This document shows positions 23,961 through 36,306 of a stretch of DNA of 64,000 nt, piece after piece. This stretch comes from Certhia americana (lineage: Eukaryota > Chordata > Aves > Passeriformes > Certhiidae). The notes under the pieces were generated by a model. The model was not told where the DNA came from. It ran no database searches and worked only from the letters and a program-made list of their open reading frames with translations. Position 1 is the stretch's first letter. Every line of letters begins with the position of its first letter. The stretch is taken from positions 5,372,911 through 5,436,910 of the forward strand of contig JAGMWU010000028.1 of the NCBI GenBank assembly GCA_018697195.1, written 5' to 3'. A program made the position numbers and the translations under genes.

Positions 23961-24110
23961 TCGGCTCCCGGGAAATAAAGAAAGAAAGGGAAAAGCAATT
24001 TAAAAAAAAAAAAAAAATTAAAAAAAAAAAAAATTCAACGCGAAGGGACACGCAGCCCCTGACGCAGGCTTGAGTCACCAGGGCTGCGCGTCAAAGCTGG
24101 GGTGCCGGGC
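23960..24110 (-). promoter_or_regulatory. SLC6A17: probable SLC6A17 promoter region
   Basis: Upstream edge of the CpG-rich block on the minus strand. It contains two long T tracts (A runs on plus at 24002-24016 and 24020-24033), GTGACTCA (AP-1-like) at about 24073 and several CpGs. No TATA box is seen, as is common for CpG-type promoters. Confidence 0.45.
24002..24033. repeat. double poly(A) tract
   Basis: Two A runs of about 15 and 13 bases separated by TT, beside the SLC6A17 promoter. This could be a microsatellite or a nucleosome-excluding tract. Confidence 0.9.
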
Positions 24111-24317
24111 CACCCCCCCTGCTCCGAGGGAGGCTCTCGCCTTCAAAAAGAAGTAGCATCGAGTCCTGACACAAGGGGTGGGTCTGGTTTTGCTGGGGGG
24201 AAAATAAAACCCCCTTAAAATGCCCATAAAGAGCAGCCCCAGGGGTGTGCCCTGCTGGCTGCTGGGGGAGGGAGAGTTTGGGGGGTTTGCTCACCCCTTT
24301 CCCCTTGGTAATAAATC

Positions 24318-24545
24318 AGAGACTTGTAGGATGGTTCACATAGGAAGGGACTTTGACGACCACCTCGTCCCACCCCCTGCCATGGCCAGGGACACCTTCC
24401 ACTGTCCCAGGTTGCTCCAAGCCCCAAACCTGGCTTTGGGCACTTCCAGGCATGGGGCAGCCACAGCTTTCCTGGCCAGCTTGTGCCAGGGCCTCAGCAC
24501 CCTCGCAGTGAAGGACTTTTTCCTAAAATCTAATCTAAACCCACT
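24318..24545 (-). mobile_element. CR1 LINE fragment
   Basis: A reverse-oriented CR1 end: GGATGGTTCACATAGGAAGG, then GGACACCTTCCACTGTCCCA and GGGGCAGCCACAGC, ending near TTTTTCCTAAAATCTAATCT. Confidence 0.92.
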
Positions 24546-24560
24546 ATATTCCATTATTTC

Positions 24561-24583
24561 AAAGAGATATTTCATATCTCTTT
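24561..24583. repeat. perfect 10-bp hairpin, 3-base loop
   Basis: AAAGAGATAT, loop TTC, then ATATCTCTTT: a perfect inverted repeat just beyond the CR1 fragment. It is AT-rich and unlike the flanking sequence. Confidence 0.9.
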
Positions 24584-24912
24584 CATTGTTTGGTATTTAA
24601 GAAGACTTTTTTTGGCTGGGACCATACAGGAGGGAGGCAGGAGGAGTGGCCAGGCCCCAAATTCTGCTCCCCCTCACTCAGGTGTGAATCCATAACCTGC
24701 CCCCTCAGTGTGAGGATGCTCAGTGCTGGTCCTGACCTCTGTGACACTCAGGGACACCAGGGCCAGCACTGGGCTCAGAGGACACAACGTCTCTGTCCAC
24801 ACCACTTCCCTCTGTCAGAGGAGCCCGGGAGCAGCTCTGACCAGAGTGGGCCAAGCTGGGGTGTCAGCCAGCTTCGAGATATCTGAGATGTGATATTTGA
24901 GATATTTGCTTT

Positions 24913-25262
24913 TATTATAGAATTGTTTGGGTTGGAAGAAACCTTCAAGCCCATCTTATTCCACCCCCACCATGGGATGGAATCCACTACCCCAGGCTGC
25001 TCCCAGCCCCATCCAACCTGGTCTTGGACACTTCCAGGGATCCAGGGGCAGCCACAGCTGCTCTGTGCCCCCCCTGCCAGGGCCTGCCAACCCTCCCAGG
25101 GAAGGATTTTTTCCTAATCTAACCAGAACTCCCCTTCTTCCAGTGCAAAGCCATTCCCCCTTGTCCTGTCACTCCAATTTCTGAGGAATAGTCCCTCTCT
25201 GGCTCTCTTGTTGGCCACTTCAGCTCCTGGAAGGCTGCTCTGAGGTCTCTAACCCACCTGTA
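24913..25262 (-). mobile_element. CR1 LINE fragment
   Basis: A second reverse-oriented CR1 copy in this region. It begins ATAGAATTGTTTGGGTTGGA, preceded by a short GATATTTGA-type tail, and continues through CATGGGATGGAATCCACTAC and CCAGGGAAGGATTTTTTCCT into the Y-rich part of the CR1 body. Confidence 0.92.
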
Positions 25263-26404
25263 ATACAGATGATAAAATGTTTCAGGTAAAAGGGCACCAC
25301 TTCACTTTCCTTCCCAACAGGACATGGGATACAGCAGCACATTCAGGCTGGATGAAGGCAGAAATACATCACACAAACAGCTCTTGAGGTGAGCAAACCC
25401 CAAATCCAGCTTTTTAGGCCAAATTTCCCACAGCTTCTCAGGCTGCTTTGTGTGGGGAGCAGAGCCCAGCACGATGGAGGGCTCAGCCTTCCCCATCTAT
25501 TCAGTGCTGCCCTCAGAAAACCTCTAATCAGATTAATCAGGAAAAGTTTTTGGTTCATTGCAGGGTAAACAGGGAAAAAGTTTTTGGAGGAGTTCATTTG
25601 TGATTCAGTACCTCATGGAAAAGTCTCCTGGTCCTGCAAACACACATTGAGCTCATCCAATCCCCCTTCAATGGAGCCTGGATGCATTTTCCCAAGCAGT
25701 ATATTTCTGGTGCTGGGAATGCTGGTACCAATATCCAGTGAGAAACCCCGATAGGAGGAAAAACATTTGGAAGATCCAAACTCCAGAGGATTCAAACCTC
25801 CAGCCCCAAAGCACGCTTCCTCAGCTCCTGGATTGCAGTGTTTATACACATTCCTGGCCTTTGGAGCCGTTTTCCTTTCCAGCCTATTAGGCACAGAACG
25901 ATCAATTCTCCAGGTACTTGGGAGCTCGGCCAGCGCCGATGGCCGTAACTCTGCCTCTTCCCCCGGGCAGGAATGAGGCCACGCTCCATTACCTGTGCCT
26001 CTCCCAGCCCGGCCAGTGGGGAGGGCAGCTCAGCATGGCAAAGGGATTTCATCACACGATTTAAAATCAAAACACCCTCCCAGCGCAAAATCCACGGCGT
26101 CGCTCTGCTGGTGGCAGCATCTCCGCGTGCTCCAGGGAATGAGGGATGATGCAAACCACCCTGGAGGAGGTGGGATGTGGTCAACGCCTGCCAGGGGCTG
26201 CTCTGGTCTGTGGTCAGTCCTTGTGACCTCTCCAAAGACTTGGTACATCCTGTGTTTGTCATGAGGGATCTTGGCACAGCCCTCCCTGTGCAACATTCCT
26301 TTTGGTTGGTGGGGAAGCAGACACAGAAGCCAAGGATGAGATGCCCAGGCTGGGAAAGGGAGACTCGGGCAGGACAGACAGCCAGGACCTCAGTGAGGAC
26401 ACGC
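25263..26404. other. intergenic, no gene recognised
   Basis: Unique sequence with no exon or RNA gene that I can support. The part around 25830-26110 is free of repeats and has several CpGs, but no specific motif stands out. Confidence 0.6.
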
Positions 26405-26600
26405 AGGGGACAGGGAGGTAAGGACCTGGCACAGAGGGCCCAGAGCAGCTGTGGCTGCCCCAGCCCTGGCAGTGTCCAAGGGCAGGTTGGACAGGGCTGG
26501 GAGCAGCCTGGGACAGTGGGAAGTGTCCCTGCCCATGGCAGGGGTGGCACTGGATGAGCATTGAAGTCCCTTTAACCCAAACCACTCCGTGATTCCCTGA
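26405..26600 (+). mobile_element. CR1 LINE 3' fragment
   Basis: Forward-oriented CR1 end: AGCAGCTGTGGCTGCCCCAG, GGCAGGTTGGACAGGGCTGG and GTCCCTTTAACCCAAACCAC, closing with CCGTGATTCCCTGA. Confidence 0.9.
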
Positions 26601-29600
26601 CTCGAATTTCTGAAGATGGGGATTTTCGTTGCATCCAGACGCTGTCTCCATGGGAAGATGGGCCTGAGCTTGGAAAGCTGGGGAAGGGGAGCTGCAGATC
26701 CCATGGGCTGCAAGTGCCAGCAGCAGCAGCAAACTCTGCACACCCAGATTAACTGAAAGAAGATCAGGAGACCTGATTAGGGAGTCTTAAGCAAAGAGAA
26801 ATCAAGGATCCTTATGAAGGAGGGGCTGAACCAGCCATTCAGCTCCCTGCTCCTGCACATCTCAGCAGGGAGCAGGGATAACCCTACTGGAGATGGGGAG
26901 GGCTGACTCAATGACATCTTCAGGTGTCACAAATCCTCCCCTGTGGATTTAAAATCACCCTTTGGTTCACCACACATCACCAAAGTGTGTTGTTGGTTGG
27001 TAAACTGAGGCATGGAAATATACCCAGATGTATCAGAGCTAAAACCAGGTGAGAGAGACAAAGCTGGATTTGGGCTCTGCCATGAACATTTTCAGGACCA
27101 AAAATTCAGGCTGTGGCCCAGGCTGTCACACTGCAGTGACCAGCACAAGAGATGCCACGGGCAGATGCGGGAAGGTTACGGCTGCATTTGGCTGAGGCTG
27201 ATTCAGAGAGATTCAGGCTCAGAAAAAAATAAACCAGACCCTCTGCTCGGTACTTTTCCGACACCAGCCTGAGCAGCAGGAACAGTCTGGATTAAAGCAG
27301 AGCATGAGTAATGTCTCTCCTGGAAGAGCAGTGCCCCGGAGAGCCGGCGAAGGGCTGATACCACGGTCGAAGGCAGACGCATTTCCATAAACGCTGGAGC
27401 AGCAGCCTATAAATAACTGCCTGAATTTACCGCTGCTCTCATGTGACCCTGATCCCCGCATTTCCCGCTGCCATCTGTCACCATGGAAATGGCATCACAG
27501 GGCCACCAGCCATTCATTCATAGGACTGGGCCAGGGGAGGGGGTCCGGTGTGGGGGAGGCTTTTTAAAGGATGAAAGTTGTGATTTTGGGAGGAAAAATA
27601 CAGGGGGGAGGTTTAGAGGGAGTGAGGATGGAACAGGCGAGGATGGAGCGGCGCCTCCCAGGAGGGATGCGGCAGAGCAGGCATTTCCAAACAGAGCTGA
27701 GGGAAAGGAAGGACAGACAGGGAAACCGGGGTGGATGGAAACCAGGGATGAATGGACACCTCCAAGGGGCACAGGGATGAATGAATCTCTCCCCAGGCAC
27801 TTCGGAGCATCAGGAGGGAGCTGCTCTTCCCATCTCATCTACCCCCAGCCCCCTCCTGGGCCTTTGGGAGGAGACGGCCACCTTTATAATCCACCCTAGT
27901 GCCTCCTTCTCTGGTGCAATAGCTCCTAAGCCCAGCTTTCTCCCCCAAAACCAAGTGGGAACAGGATGGGGATTAACAGGACAGTGAGTGCAGAGCACCG
28001 GAACACTCTGAAGATGATTTTCCACCTAAGCTGTCAAGCCGACCTACATTCAAGTGATAATAATTGCAGGGGATAAAGCCCTCTGGTTTCTAAATACGCA
28101 TTTGCCTGCAAAGCCAGGGCCTGTCGTGGCTCATTCGGGGCCAGCACTGCAAACAAGGAGGGAAAGGAGCAGACCCGGGGAAAGGAGAGCCCAGCCTGAC
28201 TCAGAACAGAGGAATTTCTGGCTCTTACAGAGCGTTTTCCACCCAAGAATCTGAAGCCCAGCTCTCTCTGCCAGGATGTTTCTCTCATCCCATGAGGCAA
28301 AGAGATGTGCCCAAGAATGGGAGAGGCTGCAGCATGGCTGGGATCCCAAGCAGGACATTCCCCTTGGATTTGCCTTCCCCATCATAGAGATGCCCCTTCC
28401 TCAGGGACAACTTGGCCTGTGACCATCGAGAACACACAGACCTGGTGGCTCTTCCAAGCACCTCCAAGCGCTCCCAAACCTCTTGGGTCACTCAAGAGTG
28501 GGATGACAACACCACAGGGCAGCATGTCCCCAAAAAAGGGGTTGATGTCAGACCGCCCCATCTGGAAACATCAGGAATCTCAGAGAAAATGACCTTTAAA
28601 AGCATCATCTCCCTTTATCAGGGATTGACCCAGCCCAGTGCCCCTCCACGCACTCACCTGTTGGCTGTTTGTCTCCAGCACTGGAAGGAGCAGGGATCAT
28701 CTATTTTTGGCCCAGAGACCATATCTGAAAGACAAAAGGGTGGTTGGGAGGAGGCAGCAAGCCAGGTCTGAGCACAAGAAAACCACACTGCTTCCCTTAG
28801 CCCCGGGGGACAGACATGCAGGGAATAAAGGGGACTCTACACAATAGAGGGAAAAATAATAAACCCCAGCCCAGGCAGAGGAATGAGAACCATGTCCCAT
28901 GGCCCCTGGGAAGGGCTCCAAGCAGTGGGACATGCTTTAAAGAGCTGCTGCTCCAGAGTTCTGTTCTTAATTTTCTTCACATGCCAAGCTGCTGGCGGGG
29001 CAGATGCGACTGGGGCAATGTTGTGCAATGGGGAGAGTTCAGGAGCACCTGGGCTGGGTGGCATCGCTCCAGCTCAGGCTGTCACATTTCCAGGTGGTTT
29101 TGGTGGCCTGGATGCATTTTTGGCAGGGATTTAGGTGATCTCAGAGAGTCTTTTTAAGGCTTTTCCCATAGCTTGGACAATACTGTTCCCCACACCGAAC
29201 CTCCAGTGCTGCCCCTCACTGTCTGCAGGACCCATCTGAGGCTACTCTATCTCCCTGGATGGTTTCCAGTGGAATAGACCCCCAAATCCCTCTCTCACAG
29301 CTGGATCCAGGCCTCTCTGCTCTGCACAGAGACCTGAGTTGGGGTCTGGGATGGCCTCAGTGCCTGGACCCACTCTGGGGAGCTGTGTGGTCCTTGGACC
29401 TTCTGTCCTTGGAAATGAAAACAAAACCCTTTCAGAGGCTGCTCAGCCTCAGATCTTGCACAGGCAGTGCCAACTGTGCTGCTTATTCCTGGAGGAGTAA
29501 ATAGAGATCTCAGCCTGACCTGGGGCCAGTTTCTCTGAGTGGGACTTGTGTCCCCTCCCCAAGGCCCAAAGGGAGGACACAGCCCTGCTGGGAGGGAGTT

Positions 29601-32550
29601 TGCTCTGGTTTTGTCTGATGCTGCCAAACCAGCATTTGGCTTGTTCCTGCAGTGCTCCCCCTGACTGTGCAAACCGGTCTGGTGGGCTCAACTGGGCTCA
29701 AAGTGCCAAAGCCAGAGGATTTTCACCCCTCAATCTTCACCTTTCTGTGTGGCAAAAGCATGTCCTGGGCTCCTGAGCCAACCCTTCCAAGCTGTTCATC
29801 ATCCCTGTCCCTCTGGGGAGGTGACCCTCAGCAACTTGGCACCCAGCATAATTTTTCTACCCAGCTAATGAGAAGCAGCCAAGCACCATCCAGCCAGTCC
29901 CCACCAGTAGCTGCTGCCAACAGAAGTCACCCAAAGAACGCCGCAGGGCCCTGCAGCCACAGCCCCGGCTGCTGGGAGCAGATGGGAACCAGGCAGCCAC
30001 CTGCAGTCCCCAGCCCTCCCCGCTGTCCCCAGCCTGGCAGAGCAGCTCCCTGGTCACGGCAAGGGCTGGGAAGCAGCTTCAGCTGGAGGACGGATCCCCA
30101 AGGTTCCCCTGGGACTTGTGCTTGGAGCCCAGCAGCTCCTGTTTCACCAGCTGCCATGTGATTTTGCCCTGGGTATATTTTAAGTGCTGCATTTGACGTC
30201 ACACCTTCTTCCCCAGGATGCTGCTTTCTATAAGTTTCCAGGCAAAACCGTTCCCAAATCTCCCTTTCAGCTTCCCCTCAGCAGGCACTGAGCTACCCTG
30301 GCCTGAGTTTCCCCCATTCCCTGCAGCATTGCCTCCCCACAGCCAGGTCACCCCTCGGCAGCCAGAGCTGAGGAGCAGGGAGGTGATTTTAATGATCCCC
30401 TTTGAGAGAACAAGGAAAAGGTGGGAAAACCCACAGGCTGTGAGGTGCCCAGCTCACCTGGCAAATAGGCTGGGGCAGGATTGGTCCATCAGTCCCACAG
30501 GGTGGGTATAGGGAGCAAGGCAAGGGGTGAATCTGTGCAGGATGGTGGGCTCGTCCTGCTCCCTTCTTCTTTTGGCTTGGCACAAATGAAAAGTCCTTCC
30601 TGGGTCCCAACAGACCACCTCAAAAGGCCCCATCAAACCAGACCCTATCCCATCCTCTCCACCCCAGCTGCATTCCTGGATCAAATGAAGTGCTGCATCC
30701 TGCCCCAAACCAGCATCAAGCCTCCAAATCCCTCATGTCCCAGGCTGGAGCCCCTCCAGCCATCTAAGGCAAAGGACCCGGGCAGGGACAGAGCAGCACG
30801 GCCGCTGTGCTGGTTCTGGTGGCTGGGCAGGGCTTGGCAGCTCTGCAGCACAACACAAACTGAGCTTGGAACTCACACAGCTCATCCCAGAAACACCCAC
30901 CGTGTTCCCAGAGATCTTCACCCGAGCCTCCCACCACCTCTGATCCTGCAGTTTGGGCTGAGCTGTGACTGATAGAGAGCAGCAGAGGGCAATGATCCAG
31001 CCTGGTTTTGCCTCCTCCTGGGAATTGTCACCTGCGGCTCTGTCTCAGCACACCCCGCTGGATCTCAGTGCCAGCACCAGGCACACACGTGCTCTTTGTC
31101 CTTCCTCGGGTGTCCCCAAGACCAGGAGATGCTGTAGGAATGCCCACTGACTCCCACATGGCAGAAACCCACCCTTCAGTGCCCTGAGAGCATCCCTGAT
31201 CCGAAATAAACGCAAAACATCTGGCCAAGGGATTGTTTCCTTACCCTGAACCCTGGGAACAGCCCAGGATTTTTTGTTTGGGTCCTCTGGCTGCCACCCA
31301 GCAAGGTGTTTCCACAGGCTGTCCTGTAATAGAATGTCTCAGTCTGTGATCAGCCCCCACTCGAGCTGTACAGGCACAGGGGGAGAGCCCAGGAGGGCTC
31401 AGGGCTGGAAGAGGTCACTAAAGCAGCTGATAAAAAAAAAACAAAACCCATCCCATCGCAGCAATTCGGCTGGAAACGATCATCCACGTGAAGACAGGCG
31501 GGCTGGGATGAGCTGCCCTGCCCTCCCCTCCCTCCTTGGTGCCCCTCAACCCTCTAAGGTCCTCAACGAGCTTTAAGGACAGAAAAAGCTCCAAGGAATG
31601 TGGAACGCTGCTGGAGAGAAGAGTCTGGATGCCATCCCTCCTCCCCCTCCCCGCTGTGCTCCCATCCAGCGGGAAGAGACAGGCTCCCCACTACGGCTGG
31701 CACCAGCCAAGGCATCTCCCCTCATTAGCCCCGGGGCTGATTCCTCTCTCCCAGCCAGCACACAGCCCCAGCCCCACGACAGCAGGAGCAGGAGAACCAG
31801 AAAGAATCAGACTCGGGAGAGCTTTGAGGAGCGTTCCTGCCTGAGCAGCGTCTCCTGTGACGAGCTCTGTGTGTCCCGCTGAGCCTCACTGCCCGTCCCA
31901 CCCAGACCAGGGATGCAGGATCGTGCTTTGAGCATCCTGCACCGGAGGTAGCTTTGCAAGATGTCAGGACAGGGGGGGTTTCAATCCAGGAAAGATTTCC
32001 AGCAGCTTTGCAAGGAGCTCGGAGGTGGGGGTGTTCATGTTTAAGGCTCCTTACCCGGCCGGGGGTGACAGCAGGAGGTGGCTCGGCTGAGGGGAGATGT
32101 GACAGGAGGTGTGACAGGATCTCCCAGCCAGAGCTTCCGACCGGGAGGAGCAGGCTGTGGTTTAGGGTCTGGTTTGTACCTGCTCCATCCTCCCTTTTTT
32201 TCTGCCCTCTCCTCTTTTCTCCCTCTTCCCAGAGCTTTCTGAGCTGGCTCCAAGTGGCAGCTCCTCTGCCGTGCCCCATCCCTTCCCCTGAGGCTCCGGC
32301 ACCACCCGGAGCCAAAGGAAACTGGAGCCAGCACTGAGATCAAGCAACACTTGATGGGATCAGGGAAGGATTTACTCAGGGCCTCAGCAAAGAGGACTTT
32401 ACTCCCCATCCAAGAGCCCTTAAAGCTTCAGGACCCCCACTGGGACCACCACACCCCGTCCAAGGGCATCCCCCAGCAGGAGCACCTCAAACCCGGCCAT
32501 TCAGGGACCTCCCGGAGTATCCTCCAGTAGAAACCCCCCTCCCAGATCAG
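26601..32550. other. intergenic between SLC6A17 and ALX3 promoters, no gene recognised
   Basis: No coding exon can be supported; open frames are short and overlapping. Repeat-poor blocks at about 27280-27480 (with TATAAATA at 27408-27415) and 28040-28260 are candidate noncoding elements. At 30194-30201 there is a full CRE palindrome, TGACGTCA, about 20 bp after an AT-rich GGTATATTTTAAG. These are motif observations only. Confidence 0.5.
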
Positions 32551-34000
32551 CCTTTAGTAGGAAGCCATCCAGGCAGCACCCGCCGGTCGGTGTCTGTGCC
32601 TTCCCCCGCAGCACCCCCGGGGCTCTGGGCGCGGAGCCGCTGCCAAGACAGCAGCACGCTCCATTGTCCGGGTCGGGCTCAGCCACTGCCACCCGGGACG
32701 AGCTTCGGGCAGCCAACAAAACTGGCAACGCCAAAGAGACCCCGGAGGAGGCGAAGAGACAAACAACCGGAGAAATCAACCCTCCCGAGAAAACAATGCA
32801 GCTTTCTGAGGCCGGGATCAAGTCGGGATCGTCCCCGCTGCGGGGCTAGACCTCGGCTCAGTGACGCGGCCACCGCGGCTGAGAAAGGGACCGCGGAGGA
32901 ATGCGGCCAGGCGGGGGTCCCCAGGGCAGAGGGGGGCACGGGGGAAGTTCGTGTTTGGGAGCGGGGATTGCAAAGCCCTTTGCAGAGACTTGGGGCTCCG
33001 TTTTGGCCGCACCACCTGGAAATTTAACCCCTGAGTACAACCCAGGATCTGGGGAGGCAGGCTGCAAGTCAACGGAAGAGTCTAGTGCAGAGGGAGCAGG
33101 GATAAATCATTAAATCAGGCTGATTTTATGGATGTTTTAACCTTCCCTTCTCTTTGGTACCTTGAATTTACAGCTTCTGCAAAAAGATGCTCAAAGCTGG
33201 AGCCAAGAACACAAAACACGTGGCAGCATCTCTGCAGTTGGGGGAGGAACGTCGGGCAGAACCAGCAGGTTCCAGCCTCCTTCCTGCCTCAGTTTCCCCC
33301 GTATGGAGCTGCGGCCTCAATTCCCCAGCAGACGAAATTTTGGCTTTGCACAGTGCGGAAATAGGGGCTGGGGGTGCAGGAGAATGTGGGGATCCTGCTT
33401 GGCTGGGAAGTCCTGGGGGATAGATCAGCAAAATAGAAGAATAAGAGGAGTCGGGAGAGAGGAGAGGAAGAGCGAGGAGGCGGTGGCGGGGAGACAGACG
33501 GCACCGACCATCTGCTGCCGGTGCTTTTAATTGCTCGGGCTCGCTTCAGCTCCGCTGCCTCGGCTCTCCTACAGGAGCTGCCGCTGAGGAGAACCGGTCC
33601 CCAGCACCAGCCTGGGCCACAGGGAACACTCGGGAATGGGGCAGGATGAGCCCCAGCCCGGAGCAGCCCAGGGGCGATGGGAGAGCCGCGCTGTGCGGGG
33701 CTGAGCTGGGGGAGCAGAGTCTGCCGGGGATGGCTCCAACACCAAAACATCCCCGGGGCCGGGGAACCTCCGGCAACCGGCGCCGGCAGAGCCACGCTGG
33801 AGCAAAGGAAGGGAAAGCTGCTTGGAGCAGCTGCAGAGGCTGCACATAACCAGGCAGTTGCCCAATCCCTGACAGCTTTTTAAGGATGCCTCAATTCGAG
33901 CACTTGACGTGCACCTGGGGCTGCTGAGCTCTGCTCCAGGCTATAAATACCCCTCTGCTCCCTCCAGCAGCTTCTTCTGATCCATCGGCATCCCCAACAC
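32551..34000. other. GC-rich, CpG-containing block with a TATA box; gene unknown
   Basis: GC and CpG content rise here well above the flanks, with frequent CG dinucleotides from 32580 to 33800. On the plus strand TATAAATA occurs at 33942-33949, embedded in GC-rich sequence and followed by pyrimidine-rich sequence where an initiator would lie. Frames of up to 168 codons cross the block on both strands, but none resembles a known family. It could be a promoter/CpG island for an unannotated transcript, or a GC-rich remnant. Confidence 0.35.
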
Positions 34001-35639
34001 CTCCCCTGTGCTCCCCACTGCTGCCCTCATGACTGAGATATCCCCCCCCCCAAAACTCTCACCCAAGGTCCCCATTCCTGCAGCATTGCTTTCCCCACAC
34101 CCCCAAATCACCTTTGCCAATGGGCAGGACCAGGAACGAAAATCAAAATACAGAGCAAAATAAAAAACTGGGCATCTGTGCTGAGTGTGAGAGCTCCCAC
34201 TAGGAGCCACTGGGGGACCAGCACCACCCCCTGGCAGGCTGCTCCACTCTGGGTGGCTTTGGGGGTCCCCCCCAATCACAAGGGGTGCAGGCCATGAGGT
34301 GTTTGTGTTGGCCCTTCCATAACACAAACAATAACAACAAGCCACCGTTCTCCCCACAGCCCCTTTATCCCTGATTGGGCCGGGGGGAGCCCTAGCTGTT
34401 AATTATTCCTTCATCACACATGCAAAGAGCCTCAGTGTGGATGGACTCACTCCATGGAGCATCCACTCTCCCAGGGGCTGCTGTTGATTTATAGCTGGGC
34501 ACCGCCTGCCCTTTAGGGGGTCCTCAGGCTCCCCAAGACCCCCCAACCCTTCCTGGGCTGGGGCTGCCAACCACCATCCTGGATCCCATTAACCAGAGCC
34601 TGTTAATTGTTGTACACAGCAGGGACAGTCCCGGGAGGAAAATGCAGAGACAATGCTGCACCCGTGTGTCCCCACACACAGCAGGACAGCCCAGCAGAGC
34701 TGTGGAGCCCAGCTCCTGGCACCCATCAGGGTTTGCAGGGAGGCCCCACGTTCAAGCAGCAGAGCTGCACGTCCCTCACCAGAGTGTTTACAAACAGCAT
34801 CAGCGCTGCCAGCAGAACAAATGTGCCGTGCCTGGGGTTTAAATTCCCTCCTTAGGAAAGTCTGATGCTGAAATTCAAAGCTCCAAAGAGCTGCACTCAC
34901 CCCGTGCTGGGTGTCAGGTGTGAGGAGCTGGCTGGGCCTCTGTCAATGCTCAGTCTCTGAGCTGCTTGCTAATTCCAATGGGGAAAATTATCCCAATAAA
35001 GCCAAAAGATGGTGGTGGAACTGTGGGCATCAGTGGAGGTGGGAGTCCAAAGGCAGTGAAGAGGATGTGGAGGTAAATAAGTGTCCTGTGTTTGGAGCAA
35101 GCCAGCAGGTCCCTGTTGGACCAAAATATAAACCTGCCTGAAGGATTTCCAGGCCAAACTGGGAAAACACATCCAAAGAGATCACTCACCCAGCAGCTCA
35201 ATACAATCAGCTGAGAGCACCAGCAGGAAAAAGCTTTGGGTGAAAGAAGTCAGACCCTTAATCTTGGATCAAACCCTGCTCCCAACCCTCCTCTCCCTGC
35301 CTCATCCTTCCCCTTGGAATGTCACACTCCTTTTTCCATCACCCCAGGAAGTTTTATCCAACGTGGAGGGGAGCAGGGTCAGGCTGGGGACATCCCTCCA
35401 CAAACACCCGAGCTCACGGGAGACGTGTCTGAGCCGGCATGGGGCATCCTGCCGGTAAGGAGGCACCTGGCACACGTGGGAACAGGCCGGTATTCCTGAG
35501 GGATAAACCCGAGGATCAGACATTCAAACATTAAAAGAGGGGAAAGGGTGATGGGAAAAGCAGAGGGCACCTCTGCCTGATGTTCCTCAGGACCGGTGAG
35601 GAATTTCGGGAAGAGCCAGCCTGGAACAGCGATCCAGCC

Positions 35640-35765
35640 CCACTTCCCCACTCGTTTCCCCGCGTAATTGCCTCTCCGAATCACACAATTAGCATATGCA
35701 GAGGTAATTACAGATCGGAGGCGTATCAGTATCATCCTCAGGCGACTGCGGTGATTTCCGTGGAA
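35640..35765. promoter_or_regulatory. candidate enhancer with clustered TAAT sites
   Basis: A unique block in GC-rich surroundings with TAATTG (35665-35670), CAATTA (35686-35691), the E-box CATATG (35693-35698) and TAATTA (35705-35710) within 46 bp. Such spacing of homeodomain cores and an E-box is typical of vertebrate developmental enhancers. It lies 15 kb upstream of ALX3. The function is inferred. Confidence 0.4.
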
Positions 35766-36094
35766 AACTGAGGAGTGAGACAGCGCAAAAAATAAAATAC
35801 CTCCAAAACCCAGGGAACGGGACAACGCTCCAGCCTCACACACACCTTTGCACTAAGAGCCGCTGTGGACGCATTGCCAGGGTAAATCAGGGATTCAGGC
35901 AGGCTCCGAGCAACCCGGGAATGCGGTGGATGAGTTACGTTAATGCACACAAGTCCTCTGCCCTGCTCCTTCCTTTTCCTTCATCGCAGGGCTGGGGTTT
36001 GTGGGCTTTTCCTGCTTTCCATTTACCCGGAGGGTGGCATTATTGGGCGGCTGGAATGGGAAATTGCAGGGCTGGGCAGCTGCTCGCAGTTTAG

Positions 36095-36140
36095 GATTGC
36101 AACGTGTTAATTATGTTAAAGGCATTAAATAATTTAACTG
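36095..36140. promoter_or_regulatory. AT-rich block with TAATTAT/TTAAAT motifs
   Basis: TAATTAT at 36108-36114 and TAAATAATTTAAC at 36126-36138 form a compact AT-rich patch shortly after the TAAT cluster. It may belong to the same regulatory element. Confidence 0.3.
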
Positions 36141-36263
36141 TGTTGATGAAGGAGGGATGTTCTGAATGTTCAGAGAGGCGATGATGATGAAGGAGGTGCT
36201 GGAGGTAGTAGGATACCTACAGCCAAAGCTGCACAGACACCTCGTTCCCATCAGTTCCTTTGG

Positions 36264-36272
36264 AAACAAAAC

Positions 36273-36305
<33 letters not shown>

Positions 36306-36306
36306 T
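36264..36306. repeat. (CAAAA)n / (CAAA)n microsatellite
   Basis: About four ACAAA-type pentamers followed by two CAAA units and an A run. Confidence 0.95.

Noticed and set aside
23307..23998. Minus-strand frames over the SLC6A17 first exon as a protein
   Set aside because: Composition-driven frames in a CpG island; the splice donor and position fit a 5' UTR exon.
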